A DNA stretch of 64,000 bases from Ectobacillus sp. JY-23 (GTDB lineage Bacteria; Bacillota; Bacilli; Bacillales; Bacillaceae_G): assembly GCF_023022965.1 (NCBI RefSeq), contig NZ_CP095462.1:1364001-1428000 (forward strand), given 5' to 3'. A program made the position numbers and the translations under genes. Under the pieces are notes generated by a model. It saw only the letters and a program-made list of their open reading frames with translations, ran no database searches and was not told the DNA's origin. Within the stretch, counting starts at the first letter, position 1. Each line of letters begins with the position of its first letter. Positions 1-9,081 of the stretch are shown here, piece after piece.

Positions 1-671
1 TTCATTCCTGCATGACGAGCTACAATTACTTCTGGTACAGTAGACATGCCCACTGCATCTGCACCAAGTGTACGGAACATACGAATCTCAGCAGGTGTCT
101 CATATGTAGGACCCGTAACAGCTAAGTACACACCTTCTTGTACCGACATATGTAAACGCGCTGCTGCATTCTTCGCTAAATGGCGAAGCTCTTTGCAATA
201 CGCTTCTGACATATCAGGGAAACGTACACCGAATGCCGCTTCATTAGGACCAATTAACGGATTTGTACCCATGAAATTGATATGATCAGATAAAATCATT
301 AAATCTCCTGGAGCAAATGATGTATTTACACCACCAGCTGCATTTGTGACAATTAACTTTTCTACTCCCATCGCTTTCATAACCCGAACAGGGAATGTGA
401 CTTTTTGCATATCATATCCCTCATAATAATGAAAGCGTCCTTGCATAGCCACAACTGGAACACCGCGCAAGGTTCCAAATACAAGTTGTCCTGCATGACC
501 TTCTACTGTAGACACAGGAAACTCAGGAATTTCCTCATATGGTACTTTGACTGCAGATTCAATCTCATCAGCCAATACCCCTAATCCTGAACCCAAAATT
601 AAACCTACAACAGGTACAGTTCCATACTTTTTCTTTAAATATGCTGCCGCTGTTTCAATATGCTCTCTCAT
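1..671 (-). CDS. pupG: Purine nucleoside phosphorylase (3' part cut by window edge)
   Basis: Phosphorolysis of purine (deoxy)nucleosides to free base and (deoxy)ribose-1-phosphate in the cytoplasm. About 223 residues are visible; the C-terminal end lies outside the window. Family hallmarks are present: GSGLG near residue 28, VTNAAGG in the middle, and GPTYETPAE followed by VGMSTVPEV toward the visible end, as in trimeric guanosine/inosine-type enzymes. It starts 11 bases after the deoB stop codon, so the two form a nucleoside-salvage operon: deoB converts the sugar phosphate this enzyme releases. Family and context agree. Confidence 0.95.
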   Translation of the reverse strand, partial: MREHIETAAAYLKKKYGTVPVVGLILGSGLGVLADEIESAVKVPYEEIPEFPVSTVEGHAGQLVFGTLRGVPVVAMQGRFHYYEGYDMQKVTFPVRVMKAMGVEKLIVTNAAGGVNTSFAPGDLMILSDHINFMGTNPLIGPNEAAFGVRFPDMSEAYCKELRHLAKNAAARLHMSVQEGVYLAVTGPTYETPAEIRMFRTLGADAVGMSTVPEVIVARHAGM

Positions 672-682
672 TTTATCTCCCC

Positions 683-1861
683 CTATTGTAAATCTTTTAA
701 GAAGCTTTCTCCGTACTGTGGCATTTTGACACCAAAGTTTTCTGCTACTGTGGCACCCACATCAGCAAAAGTACGACGAACCGAAATTTCCTTGCCACCC
801 TTCATAGATGGACTATATGCTAATAAAGGAACATACTCACGTGTATGATCGGTTCCAGGATGAACAGGATCGTTACCATGATCAGCTGTAATTAACAGCA
901 AATCATCATCATTTAGCTTGTTTAGTACCTCAGCCAAACGTGTATCATATTCTTCTAACGCTTCACCGTAGCCCTGTGGATCGCGGCGATGTCCGAACAA
1001 CGCATCAAAGTCTACAAGATTTACAAAGCTTAAGCCTTTAAAATCCATATGAAGGGTATCTATTAATTTGTCCATACCATCCATATTAGATTTTGTGCGG
1101 AGTGCTTTGGTAACGCCCTCATTATCATAAATATCGGAAATCTTTCCAATTGCGATTACATCATAACCACCGTCCTGTAACTCATTCATAACAGTTCTAC
1201 CAAACGGCTTCAGTGCATAATCATGTCGGTTTGCTGTACGTTTAAATGCACCCGGCTCTCCAACAAACGGACGAGCAATAATACGACCAACCATATATTT
1301 CTCATCTAAGGTAAGCTCCCGAGCAATCTTACAAATCTTATATAATTCTTCAAGTGGTACAATTTCTTCATGTGCAGCAATTTGTAACACACTATCGGCA
1401 GATGTGTACACGATTAAGTCGCCTGTTTCCATATGCTCCTTGCCAAGCTCATCTAAAATCTCCGTACCGGATGCGGGTTTATTCCCAATAATTTTTCTTC
1501 CAGATTGCTTCTCTAATTCATCTAGTAACTCTTTTGGAAAACCATCGGGAAATACACGAAATGGCGTATCAATGTAAAGGCCCATAATCTCCCAATGACC
1601 CGTCATCGTATCTTTACCTGCTGACTTTTCTTCCATCTTTGTATAGCATGCTAATGGTTGCGCGGTACGCTCAACACCTTTAACAGTGCCAATATTACCA
1701 AGCCCTAATTTAGCCATATTTGGCATATGTAATCCATTCATGTGTTCAGCAATATGTCCCAGTGTGTTGGCACCCTTATCTCCGTATTTTTCAGCATCAG
1801 GTGCCTCTCCTATGCCAACGGAGTCCATTACGATTAAAAAGATACGTTTGTATGTATTCAT
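683..1861 (-). CDS. deoB: Phosphopentomutase
   Basis: Interconverts (deoxy)ribose-1-phosphate and the 5-phosphate, feeding nucleoside sugars into central metabolism. 392 residues, the usual length. The N-terminus has the metal-binding stretch [11 protein letters not shown] and the C-terminal part has [18 protein letters not shown], typical of the alkaline-phosphatase-like DeoB family. An AGGAGGG ribosome binding site lies about 8 bases before the ATG. The 220 bases upstream hold the end of the amidase transcript and presumably the operon promoter. In Bacillus this gene is also called drm. Confidence 0.96.
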   Translation of the reverse strand: MNTYKRIFLIVMDSVGIGEAPDAEKYGDKGANTLGHIAEHMNGLHMPNMAKLGLGNIGTVKGVERTAQPLACYTKMEEKSAGKDTMTGHWEIMGLYIDTPFRVFPDGFPKELLDELEKQSGRKIIGNKPASGTEILDELGKEHMETGDLIVYTSADSVLQIAAHEEIVPLEELYKICKIARELTLDEKYMVGRIIARPFVGEPGAFKRTANRHDYALKPFGRTVMNELQDGGYDVIAIGKISDIYDNEGVTKALRTKSNMDGMDKLIDTLHMDFKGLSFVNLVDFDALFGHRRDPQGYGEALEEYDTRLAEVLNKLNDDDLLLITADHGNDPVHPGTDHTREYVPLLAYSPSMKGGKEISVRRTFADVGATVAENFGVKMPQYGESFLKDLQ

Positions 1862-2054
1862 TTATGCGTCCCTCCTGTTTTTAGTTAGTATGTACGAAAC
1901 TGCCAAATAGTTACTCAATTTTTTAAGTCAGATGTCAGACATCATCTACTTATATCATATCATGTTTACGCTTTCTTTTACACCGCTTTTTAAGTATATT
2001 CACAACAATTTTGACTTGCTTATTATAACGCATTGCTTACTGTCAGACAAATAA

Positions 2055-2084
2055 GAGAGACGTATAAAAGGAAAACCGTCTCTT
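2055..2084 (-). terminator. Hairpin after the amidase gene
   Basis: Inverted repeat AGAGACG/CGTCTCT with a 14-base loop, directly at the stop codon of the upstream minus-strand gene. The following T tract is interrupted, so it may be a moderate terminator. Confidence 0.5.
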
Positions 2085-2724
2085 ATTTGCGCTGATTTCG
2101 TAAAAATTCCTCAATACCTGAAGCAATTCCTATTGCTGCTTTTCTTTTAAAATCATCTTGAATCAGTAATTTCATATCTTCTTTATTAGTCAAATATCCT
2201 ATTTCTACTAACACTGAGGGTACAAGTGTTTCACGAAGTACTTTGTAATTCCCAAACTTTATATAACGAAGCGGCATATCAGTTTCTTTTGTGTGATGAT
2301 ATCCAATTTTTTCAGCTAGCTGCTTATCACGAAACGGGATAAAATAATACACCTCGGCTCCTCTGACATTACTATCATTAAAGCCGTTAGCATGTATGCT
2401 AATAAATACATCTGCATGCTTTTTTCTACTCAGTTTAGGTCGACATGCTAAGTCTTGTACGTATCCCCCTTCATCACAAAGTTTATCCCCTTCCCGTGTC
2501 ATATAAACTGTATAACCTTTATTTTGCAGTTCAGTGCGTACATATTGTGAAACCCCTAAGACAATATCCTTTTCAAGCACACCATCTTTTTCAAATCCTG
2601 GATAAATTCCACCGTGTCCGGGATCTAATACGATAACAACTTTCTTTTCTTCATACCAACGCCACACTATTATCAATATAAGTACGAAAATTAAACCAAC
2701 ACCTATGTGTTTGTATTTCCGCAT
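2083..2724 (-). CDS. N-acetylmuramoyl-L-alanine amidase, membrane-anchored (Amidase_3)
   Basis: Zinc amidase predicted to cut the amide bond between N-acetylmuramic acid and L-alanine in peptidoglycan. 213 residues. An N-terminal hydrophobic segment (about residues 7-23) acts as anchor or uncleaved signal. The catalytic domain follows with the expected zinc ligands and glutamate: DPGHGG, LEKDIV, SIHANG and VEIGYLTN. No cell-wall binding repeats are present, so it is the size of CwlD, which makes muramic lactam in the spore cortex. I cannot say whether this one is sporulation-specific. It stands alone between deoB and a lipoprotein gene. Confidence 0.88.
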   Translation of the reverse strand: MRKYKHIGVGLIFVLILIIVWRWYEEKKVVIVLDPGHGGIYPGFEKDGVLEKDIVLGVSQYVRTELQNKGYTVYMTREGDKLCDEGGYVQDLACRPKLSRKKHADVFISIHANGFNDSNVRGAEVYYFIPFRDKQLAEKIGYHHTKETDMPLRYIKFGNYKVLRETLVPSVLVEIGYLTNKEDMKLLIQDDFKRKAAIGIASGIEEFLRNQRK

Positions 2725-2796
2725 TGCTCCCCACCTTTCTGCTTAACATTCTTGCTGCGATGTCCAATACGGAATACATTCGCTCTCCTACACAAA

Positions 2797-2820
2797 AAAC
2801 CTTCACAATTGTGAAGGTTT
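2797..2820. terminator. Terminator of the YtkA-like lipoprotein gene
   Basis: Perfect palindrome with arms AAACCTTCACAA and TTGTGAAGGTTT, followed on the minus strand by a T run. It overlaps the stop codon of the lipoprotein gene. Confidence 0.8.
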
Positions 2821-3532
2821 ACTGTACTTGCACTTTTTGTTCTGTGTGTTCGTGGATATCTCCTTTTTCCACGTGCACTTTTACAATATAAGTGCCAGCT
2901 GCTTTGAAAATAGGTGCTGCCACATATTCCCCTTTAACACTTTCTGTGGCACGCACGTATTCGTGTTTTTCATTACCTTCTTGCCAAATTTCAAATTGGA
3001 CATTGGCAGCTGTTAATGCAGCGTTTTTTTGCGTAATATGGGCCTTTATATCAGCTGATTGACCCGTTACCAATTTATCGGCCATAAAGTGGATAGACAC
3101 ATCGCTATTACCGTGCTCATGCACATGCCCTTGCTGAGTTTCTTCTGTAGTTCCTACTTGTACCTGTACCTTCGGCATTACATGCATATCCTTTGCATTC
3201 GTATGCGCTACTATATTGTACATACCAGCTTCCAAAAAGGTTTTGTCTATTGTGTACATACCTTGTTTGTATGTAGCAGCAATCATGTCGTGCTTTTCAG
3301 AGCCCTCTTTCCATATCTCAAATTTAACTTCAGCATCATCAATAGTTTTCCCATCTTGCGTAACAATGGCCTGAATTTCAGTAGAAGTATTCGGCAAAAC
3401 TTGTTCAGGTTTCGTTTTCACCTCTACCTTTACCTCTTTTGGTATCTCATTTGTCACGTTATTTTTGCTCTCATCTTTGCCACAAGCGGTCAAAACTAGC
3501 ATCAAACTTATTGCTATAATTAGTTTTTTCAC
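2819..3532 (-). CDS. Lipoprotein with two YtkA-like (FixH-type) domains
   Basis: Predicted exported lipoprotein of 237 residues. The frame is open further upstream, but the GTG at 3532 is chosen because GAGGAGG sits 7 bases before it and the resulting N-terminus is a lipoprotein signal ending in the lipobox LTAC. The mature part contains two copies of the same domain, each with the pattern 'FEIWxEGxEKH' followed by a GxY(T/V)V ending. This is the YtkA-like immunoglobulin-type fold, reported in copper- or redox-related membrane contexts. Histidine-rich segments (HVHEHG, HEHTEQ) suggest metal contact, which is inference. The function is not established. Confidence 0.8.
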   Translation of the reverse strand: MKKLIIAISLMLVLTACGKDESKNNVTNEIPKEVKVEVKTKPEQVLPNTSTEIQAIVTQDGKTIDDAEVKFEIWKEGSEKHDMIAATYKQGMYTIDKTFLEAGMYNIVAHTNAKDMHVMPKVQVQVGTTEETQQGHVHEHGNSDVSIHFMADKLVTGQSADIKAHITQKNAALTAANVQFEIWQEGNEKHEYVRATESVKGEYVAAPIFKAAGTYIVKVHVEKGDIHEHTEQKVQVQ

Positions 3533-3640
3533 GTCATCGTCCTCCTCTATCAACAAGTATAGCCCGTTATGAAAATCTGTCTACTGCCCAAGTAGCTTAG
3601 AATTGGAAATTAAATGCGAACAATTTGTGAGGAAATTGTG

Positions 3641-3666
3641 AAGAGCGTAGGTTTCCCTACGCTCTT
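3641..3666. terminator. Terminator overlapping the xerD 3' end
   Basis: Hairpin AAGAGCGTAGG/CCTACGCTCTT spanning the xerD stop codon. The T tract after it on the minus strand is poor. Confidence 0.55.
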
Positions 3667-4544
3667 GGATGAAACTGCTTATATACATCTTTTAAACGAA
3701 CCTTAGACACATGTGTATAAATTTGCGTAGTAGAAATATCAGCATGTCCTAACATTTCCTGTACTGCTCGTAAATCAGCGCCATTCTCAAGCAAATGGGT
3801 TGCAAAGGAATGACGAAGGGTATGAGGTGTTAAATCTTTTTGAATGTTAGCCTTTTGAGCAAGTTTCTTTAAAATCTTCCAAAATCCTTGTCTCGTCAAG
3901 CGATTACCTTGATGATTTAAAAACAAAGCATTTGTAGTATGTCTTCCCAACAAGCTAGTTCTCCCTCGTTCTATGTATGTAGATATAGCCTCCGTAGCTA
4001 AGCGACCAAGCGGGATAATACGCTCTTTATTTCCTTTGCCAACACAACGCACAAATCCCATTGTAATATGTACATCAGCCAAATCCAAATTAATAAGCTC
4101 GGACACACGAAGTCCTGTGGCATATAACAACTCAAGCATAGCCTTGTCTCGAATTCCAAATGGTGTATGGTCAGGCGCCTGCAAGAGGCCTTCGACTTCT
4201 ACAACAGATAATACTTTGGGCAGTTTTCGCTCCGCTTGCGGCGTTTCAATATGAACAGACGGATCATGTTCTGCAATATGCTCGCGTAGCATAAATTGAT
4301 GAAACGAACGAATAGAAGCAATATGACGCGCCAATGTTTTTGAAGATTTACTCTGCATCTTTAAGTGATGCAAAAATGCGACAATATGAGATCGTTGCAC
4401 TTCTTGCCAGGATACAATCTGCTCTACTTTTTGAACATATTGTATATATCCCTTTAAATCACGCTCGTAAGCGACAATTGTATTTTGTGCCAAACCTTTT
4501 TCCACAATCATATAATGAATAAAATCTTGTAAAGCATCTTTCAA
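3657..4544 (-). CDS. xerD: Site-specific tyrosine recombinase XerD
   Basis: Resolves chromosome dimers at dif together with XerC. 295 residues: an N-terminal SAM-like DNA-binding domain (about 1-85) and a C-terminal catalytic domain with the tyrosine recombinase residues visible in [12 protein letters not shown] (Arg), [12 protein letters not shown] (Lys), [12 protein letters not shown] (His, Arg), [14 protein letters not shown] (His and the nucleophile Tyr). It follows yqzK by 6 bases and belongs to the fur-yqzK-xerD neighbourhood conserved in Bacillus (B. subtilis ripX). Confidence 0.95.
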   Translation of the reverse strand: MKDALQDFIHYMIVEKGLAQNTIVAYERDLKGYIQYVQKVEQIVSWQEVQRSHIVAFLHHLKMQSKSSKTLARHIASIRSFHQFMLREHIAEHDPSVHIETPQAERKLPKVLSVVEVEGLLQAPDHTPFGIRDKAMLELLYATGLRVSELINLDLADVHITMGFVRCVGKGNKERIIPLGRLATEAISTYIERGRTSLLGRHTTNALFLNHQGNRLTRQGFWKILKKLAQKANIQKDLTPHTLRHSFATHLLENGADLRAVQEMLGHADISTTQIYTHVSKVRLKDVYKQFHPRA

Positions 4545-4550
4545 TGGTCT

Positions 4551-4772
4551 CTACTCCCCGTTTTCATAAAAGAAAATCACCCGACTCACCCAACCGTCAG
4601 AAGGTGTCCCGGAAACTTGTTCTACGGATTCGTTCTGTGGCTGTTTGTAACGGTGATAGTTTTGATATTCCTCATTTATCCATAGTATAGCGAAATAAAA
4701 CATAATCGTACAACCCATAAATAAGATGAATACTTTGATTACATCAAATAATACACTCATTACCTTACGCAT
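4551..4772 (-). CDS. yqzK: YqzK-like small membrane protein
   Basis: 73 residues with one strong transmembrane segment (about residues 9-30) and a short polar C-terminus. The second ATG (4772) is preferred: GGAGG lies 7 bases before it, against only 1 base for the first. Resembles B. subtilis YqzK, which sits in the same position between fur and xerD. Function unknown. Confidence 0.8.
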   Translation of the reverse strand: MRKVMSVLFDVIKVFILFMGCTIMFYFAILWINEEYQNYHRYKQPQNESVEQVSGTPSDGWVSRVIFFYENGE

Positions 4773-4980
4773 ACCCATGCCTCCATATGTTTAGTATATC
4801 AACTAGTATCAGACCAAATCCCACTTCCTGACGAGCCGCACGGAGATGTACAAGTGGGCGAGTAACGTCTGCAAATACCTAATCGATTCAACTTCCATCA
4901 GCAACACTGCTGATGCAAACACTTTGTTTTATTACAACATATGCCAAGCCTAGTTGGCTTTATACATGGTAGGTATGCAA
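4773..4980. other. Intergenic stretch between fur and yqzK with small hairpins
   Basis: No open frame with a ribosome binding site. Contains short inverted repeats (CATCAGCA/TGCTGATG near 4895-4916; GCCAA/TTGGC near 4943-4961) and a GC-richer core at 4830-4880. On the minus strand, CCCACTT and AAGTGGG could close a larger stem. May be an untranslated leader of yqzK-xerD or a decayed element. Confidence 0.3.
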
Positions 4981-5010
4981 AAAACCTCTTTCTGATCAGA
5001 AAGAGGTTTT
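4981..5010. terminator. Terminator of fur
   Basis: Perfect 30-base palindrome with arms AAAACCTCTTTCTGA and TCAGAAAGAGGTTTT, overlapping the fur stop codon. Confidence 0.85.
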
Positions 5011-5455
5011 ATTCATAAATATTTTGACAAGAACGACAAATGCCATGAAATGTCAATCGATGATCTTTGACTTTAAATTTCCAATTTGCTTCAACTTTTT
5101 TTTCAACTTCTCCAAGAAGGTCTTCTTGTATTTCTTCGACCGAACCGCATTCGGTACAAATAAGATGGTGATGGAATCTAGATGCTCCTTCTTGACGAAG
5201 ATCGTAGCGTGAGACACCGTCACCAAAATTGATTTTGTCAACGATCTTTAATTCGGTTAATAACTCCAGTGTACGATATACAGTCGCAAGTCCAATTTCA
5301 GGCGATTTTTCTTTTACAAGGAGGTACACATCTTCCGCGCTTAAATGATCTTCTTCATTTTCAAGAAGCACACGTACAGTTGCTTCACGCTGAGGTGTTA
5401 ATTTATAGCTCGCCGCATGCAGCTGCTTCTTAATTCGTTCTATTCTTTCTTCCAT
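5009..5455 (-). CDS. fur: Ferric uptake regulator Fur
   Basis: 148 residues, the standard length. N-terminal winged helix (LTPQREATVRVLLE), a middle DLRQEG/HHHLIC region with metal-binding histidines, and two CxxC pairs (CTECG, CRSCQ) that hold the structural zinc. By family it represses iron-uptake genes with Fe2+. PerR and Zur are close relatives, but the position between spoIIM and yqzK-xerD matches the B. subtilis fur locus. GAGGAGGG lies upstream of the ATG. Confidence 0.93.
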   Translation of the reverse strand: MEERIERIKKQLHAASYKLTPQREATVRVLLENEEDHLSAEDVYLLVKEKSPEIGLATVYRTLELLTELKIVDKINFGDGVSRYDLRQEGASRFHHHLICTECGSVEEIQEDLLGEVEKKVEANWKFKVKDHRLTFHGICRSCQNIYE

Positions 5456-5566
5456 TCCGTACTTCCCTCCTCGCCACTCTTACACCATTATATCAAAAGA
5501 AGAGGGGGTGTCAAAACAAAATATACAAGTAGCAAGCGTTTGTTGTTTCTTCTTCATTTTTATTCG

Positions 5567-6214
5567 TTATTTCTTTTGAATACCTTCTATAATTCCCTTC
5601 ATAAACACAGGAGAAACATAAGCTTCGACAGCAGATGCCCCCACTAAGATGCAACCTATAACTAAGAAAATACCTGTATATTTCACTAACACCGGCAAAA
5701 GAGGCTCATGCATTCGTCTAATAAATTGATGTCTAATCATACGAAGAGAAAAACCGGCAGCCGCGACGGTCATAAATAAAAATACAGGCATAATAACTAA
5801 GTTTTGAGGTAGTACCGCTACAAATGCTAATAAAAAGCCATTCCAGCCCAACTGACTGACCAAAAAGCCAACCGTAAATCCAACTACCACACCTTTTAAA
5901 AACAACAAAATAAAGATAAGAGGAAGCCCAATGACCGATACACCAAGTAGCCATATAAAGCCAATGTATTTTAAATGTGAAAAATAACTCTCTTTAAACA
6001 CTTCCACTGCACTTACAAATTTACCTTCTGAGACTTGTCCAAAGAAACGACTTAAATAAAAATAAAGATCTTGCTTTTGACCTTCCTGCAGACTATTCAC
6101 CAGTACAGCGCCAAATATTACTCCCATTAGCAACAAAACAGAGACAAACACGTATAAAGACGAATGCTCCTGTACATGTACAGCTACCTTGTCTTGCCAA
6201 GTTTTATGCAACAT
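5567..6214 (-). CDS. spoIIM: Stage II sporulation protein M
   Basis: 215 residues with about five hydrophobic segments (around 22-40, 75-105, 108-132, 134-155, 175-200) and the SpoIIM family pattern near FGQVSEGKFVSAVEVFKESYFSHLKYI. With SpoIID and SpoIIP it forms the DMP machine that remodels peptidoglycan during engulfment, acting from the mother cell. The ATG has GAGGG upstream. A sigma-E-like promoter lies 60-90 bases upstream, as expected for a mother-cell gene. Confidence 0.94.
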   Translation of the reverse strand: MLHKTWQDKVAVHVQEHSSLYVFVSVLLLMGVIFGAVLVNSLQEGQKQDLYFYLSRFFGQVSEGKFVSAVEVFKESYFSHLKYIGFIWLLGVSVIGLPLIFILLFLKGVVVGFTVGFLVSQLGWNGFLLAFVAVLPQNLVIMPVFLFMTVAAAGFSLRMIRHQFIRRMHEPLLPVLVKYTGIFLVIGCILVGASAVEAYVSPVFMKGIIEGIQKK

Positions 6215-6273
6215 CGATCCCTCTCTCTCTCTTTTATCCCTATCACTTTTTGATTTCTAAGAGATTCTTATAG

Positions 6274-6303
6274 AGTATATGAGACAGACCTTGCAAAATA
6301 TGT
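6274..6303 (-). promoter_or_regulatory. Candidate sigma-E promoter of spoIIM
   Basis: On the minus strand ACATATT (-35 like) is followed after 15 bases by CATATACT (-10 like). The sigma-E consensus is about KMATATT-N14-CATACANT. Known mother-cell expression of spoIIM supports it. Confidence 0.5.
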
Positions 6304-6356
6304 TACAAACTTCTATTTAAAAGAATAGATAAACTTGCACATCATTCTTTTTGCGC

Positions 6357-6908
6357 TTACATCTTTGTCAATTCTTTTAGCTGCAAATATTGAATGGCGA
6401 GAATGGTTTTAGCATCATGAATGCGTTCTTCACGAATAAGCGCCAGCGCCTCATCTATCGTAAGCTCCATTAATGTAACGAACTCATCTTCGTCTAGTGC
6501 CGCTTTTTCCTCAAGTTTCTTTAGACCTTTTGCTTCATATAAATATACTATTTCATCAGCAAATCCTGGTGATGTGTAAAAGGAAATCAACAGCTCCATC
6601 TGATCACAAGCGTATCCAGTTTCTTCTTCTAACTCTCTTACTGCTGTATCGACAGGAGCCTCTCCTGCTTCTAGCTTTCCCGCTGGAATCTCTATCAGAT
6701 GCTTTTCCATCGCTTTTCGATACTGCTCTACAAAAATGATTTTCCCTTCTTCGTTCACAGCAATTACGGCTACTGCTCCAGGATGTTTGACCAATTCTCG
6801 TTTACTAACTGCACCGTTCGGTAGTGTTACATCATCTACTTGCACAGAAATTACCCGCCCTGTGTAAATAGGGGTGGTATGTATTGTTTTTTCTTCAAAT
6901 CCACTCAT
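6357..6908 (-). CDS. nudF: ADP-ribose pyrophosphatase, Nudix family
   Basis: Hydrolyses ADP-ribose to AMP and ribose-5-phosphate. 183 residues with a complete Nudix box: GKLEAGE then VRELEEETGY around residues 79-101. N-terminal strands (IYTGRVISVQVDDVTLPNG) are typical of the ADPRase subgroup. AAGGAGG precedes the ATG by 8 bases. It is divergent from mciZ and upstream of spoIIM, as in B. subtilis. Confidence 0.92.
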   Translation of the reverse strand: MSGFEEKTIHTTPIYTGRVISVQVDDVTLPNGAVSKRELVKHPGAVAVIAVNEEGKIIFVEQYRKAMEKHLIEIPAGKLEAGEAPVDTAVRELEEETGYACDQMELLISFYTSPGFADEIVYLYEAKGLKKLEEKAALDEDEFVTLMELTIDEALALIREERIHDAKTILAIQYLQLKELTKM

Positions 6909-6945
6909 ATTTGCTTCCTCCTTGTTCTATGTCAACAAAAGCCTA

Positions 6946-6953
6946 CATACATT
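6946..6953 (+). promoter_or_regulatory. Possible sigma-E -10 element for mciZ
   Basis: CATACATT matches the sigma-E -10 consensus and lies 36 bases before the mciZ ATG. I do not see a convincing -35, so this rests on half a promoter plus the known sigma-E control of mciZ in B. subtilis. Confidence 0.35.
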
Positions 6954-6981
6954 TTACCACATTTAACCTAGGAGGAAGTTT

Positions 6982-7203
6982 ATGGACATATATTCGTATA
7001 AAAGACGAGTAGTATTGATTGGAACAGCAATAGAGATTTGCAGTTTCTTGCGAAAATATCAGGGAGAGCATACACTGATGACAGAGTGGTTAGATAACAC
7101 TCTATATACACATCATCAACATAGCCATAGTAGTAAGGAGGATTTAGAATGCAAAAACGACAGCTCGGTACATCAGAATTATGGGTTAGTGAAGTCGGAT
7201 TAG
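6982..7203 (+). CDS. mciZ: MciZ, mother-cell inhibitor of FtsZ, with a C-terminal extension
   Basis: In B. subtilis MciZ is a 40-residue sporulation peptide that caps FtsZ filaments, encoded between nudF and yqkF. This frame is in exactly that place, has a strong AGGAGGAAG site, and its first 40 residues carry the family pattern: RRVVLIGTAIEI, a KY pair, then a TEWL ending, corresponding to GVVLVGKAWEI...KDWI as I recall it for B. subtilis. The frame does not stop there. It continues to 73 residues and overlaps the first 55 bases of the next gene. The tail is His/Ser/Asn-rich and partly an out-of-frame reading of yqkF, so it may simply be an unselected extension. Assignment from pattern and position, no alignment run. 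Confidence 0.75.
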   Translation: MDIYSYKRRVVLIGTAIEICSFLRKYQGEHTLMTEWLDNTLYTHHQHSHSSKEDLECKNDSSVHQNYGLVKSD

Positions 7204-8051
7204 GCTGTATGTCGCTTGGCACAGAGAAGCAGAAAGCGCTCCGTATTATTGATACAGCAATTGAACAAGGCATTAACTTTTTAGATACAGCGGATTTATA
7301 TGATTACGGCATGAATGAAGAGATTATAGGCACGGCTTTGAAAGGTAAACGAGATCAAATTATATTGGCCACAAAAGTGGGAAATCGGTGGAAGGAAGAC
7401 AAAAATGGTTGGTTCTGGGACCCATCTAAAGCATATATAAAAGAGCAAGTTAAAAGCAGCTTGCAACGATTAGGTACAGATTATATTGATTTATATCAGC
7501 TACATGGTGGCACAATTGAAGATTACATAGATGAAACGATCGAAGCGTTTGAAGAATTACAACAAGAAGGCTGGATTCGGTATTACGGTATTTCTTCCAT
7601 TCGCCCCAATGTGATAAAAGAATATGTATCACGTTCGAATATTGTCAGCGTGTTAATGGAATACAGCCTGCTCAACCGCCGTCCTGAAGAACTGTTTCCT
7701 CTATTGACCGAACATAACATCAGTGTAATTGCACGAGGTCCTCTGGCGAAAGGCTTATTAACAAATAGCGGTGCGCAAAGAATCAAGGAATCCGGCTATT
7801 TATCATATAGCACTGAAGAATTACAAGAAATACTGCCCCACATCCACAACCTAACTGGAAATCGATCAGTTGGAGAAGTAGCTTTACGCTATTGTCTTCA
7901 TCAACCTGTTGTAGCTTCCGTAATTCCAGGTGCAAGCTCAGTGATGCAGGTACAAGAAAACACGCATCTCGGTGCACCGTTGACAGCTATAGAATATAAA
8001 CAATTACAACAGCTGACAAAGCAAGATATATATACTTTACATAGAGATTGA
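7149..8051 (+). CDS. yqkF: Aldo-keto reductase, YqkF type
   Basis: 300 residues, (beta/alpha)8 NADPH-dependent oxidoreductase. Catalytic pieces visible: FLDTADLYDYG (Asp, Tyr), ATKVG (Lys) and LYQLHGG (His). C-terminal VASVIPGASSVMQVQEN matches the cofactor-binding end. AAGGAGG lies 8 bases before the ATG and inside the mciZ reading frame, so translation of the two is probably linked. Substrate unknown. Position beside nudF matches B. subtilis yqkF. Confidence 0.88.
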   Translation: MQKRQLGTSELWVSEVGLGCMSLGTEKQKALRIIDTAIEQGINFLDTADLYDYGMNEEIIGTALKGKRDQIILATKVGNRWKEDKNGWFWDPSKAYIKEQVKSSLQRLGTDYIDLYQLHGGTIEDYIDETIEAFEELQQEGWIRYYGISSIRPNVIKEYVSRSNIVSVLMEYSLLNRRPEELFPLLTEHNISVIARGPLAKGLLTNSGAQRIKESGYLSYSTEELQEILPHIHNLTGNRSVGEVALRYCLHQPVVASVIPGASSVMQVQENTHLGAPLTAIEYKQLQQLTKQDIYTLHRD

Positions 8052-8083
8052 ACTCTCTAAGAAAGAGGATTATCTCAAATGAT

Positions 8084-8107
8084 AAAGCTTGCCACTTGGC
8101 AAGCTTT
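8084..8107. terminator. Bidirectional terminator between two reductase genes
   Basis: Inverted repeat AAAGCTTGCCA/TGGCAAGCTTT with a 2-base loop, lying between convergent genes and touching the stop of the second. Confidence 0.7.
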
Positions 8108-8942
8108 ATTCCATTATGTCATATTTCTCAGGATTTGTTCCTACACGTTTATTTTCATTTAATGCATCAATTCGTTTCATATCTTCATGAGAGATCATAA
8201 AATCAAAAATTTGACTATTTTCTCGTATCCGCTCTGGTGTTACAGATTTTGGAATAGTCACAATATCACTTTGTATATCCCAGCGCAATATAATTTGGGC
8301 GGGTGTTTTACCATACTTCTCAGCTAACTCACGTATAAGCGGATGCAAAAAAATTGCTCCACCTTTCATTAAAGGACTCCACGCTTCCATTTGAATATCA
8401 CGCTGCGAACAGAATTGACGCAATTCCAACTGTGAAAGCATGGGGTGCAATTCTACTTGATTGACCATAGGTTTGATTTCACAATTGGCCAACAACTCTT
8501 CTAAATGATGGATATGAAAATTGGATACACCAATTGCTCGTACTCTTCCATCTCGATACAATCTCTCCATAGCACGATATGTATCTACATATTTCCCTTT
8601 TACAGGCCAATGCACCAAATATAGATCTATATAGTCTGTACCAAGTTTACGTAAACTCTCATCAAACGCTCGCAATGTAGATTCATAACCTTGGTCAGCA
8701 TTCCAGAGCTTTGTGGTTAGAAACACATCGTTTCGTGCCACACCAGATTCGCGCAATGCTTCTCCTACACCGCTCTCATTCTCATAAATAGCCGCTGTAT
8801 CAATTGCACGATACCCCACTTCTAAAGCAGTGCGCACAGCTGTTTTGACTTCATTACCTTCTTGTGCTTTATATACACCAAGACCAAGCCAGGGCATATC
8901 AACACCATTGCTTAACTTAGTTGTAGATTCGATAGCATGCAT
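8106..8942 (-). CDS. Aldo-keto reductase (AKR5-like), copy 1
   Basis: 278 residues from the internal ATG at 8942 (GAGGG 9 bases upstream); the longer open frame adds an 18-residue segment unlike the family. Motifs: [14 protein letters not shown] (Asp, Tyr), TTKLWN (Lys), LYLVHWP (His), [13 protein letters not shown] (NADPH binding). Closely similar along its whole length to the next gene, so the pair looks like a tandem duplication. The family includes YtbE and YvgN of B. subtilis, which reduce glyoxals and other aldehydes; the real substrate is unknown. Confidence 0.88.
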   Translation of the reverse strand: MHAIESTTKLSNGVDMPWLGLGVYKAQEGNEVKTAVRTALEVGYRAIDTAAIYENESGVGEALRESGVARNDVFLTTKLWNADQGYESTLRAFDESLRKLGTDYIDLYLVHWPVKGKYVDTYRAMERLYRDGRVRAIGVSNFHIHHLEELLANCEIKPMVNQVELHPMLSQLELRQFCSQRDIQMEAWSPLMKGGAIFLHPLIRELAEKYGKTPAQIILRWDIQSDIVTIPKSVTPERIRENSQIFDFMISHEDMKRIDALNENKRVGTNPEKYDIME

Positions 8943-9045
8943 AATAGTCCCTCTTTCATCACAATATACGTACAGATTGTTGTTCCATTTTCTCATATTA
9001 CTGCTTTTATATCAAAAACTATCCTTATACATATATGAAATGAAG

Positions 9046-9076
9046 AAAAACCAAAGCGCTTATACTTTGGTTTTTT
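9046..9076. terminator. Terminator between the two tandem reductase genes
   Basis: AAAAACCAAAG/CTTTGGTTTTT hairpin with T runs on both strands, directly after the upstream minus-strand gene. Confidence 0.8.
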
Positions 9077-9081
9077 CTTTT

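Noticed and set aside
3059-3499. 146-codon open frame opposite the YtkA-like gene
   Set aside because: Antisense shadow with His/Phe/Leu/Tyr-biased composition and no ribosome binding site.
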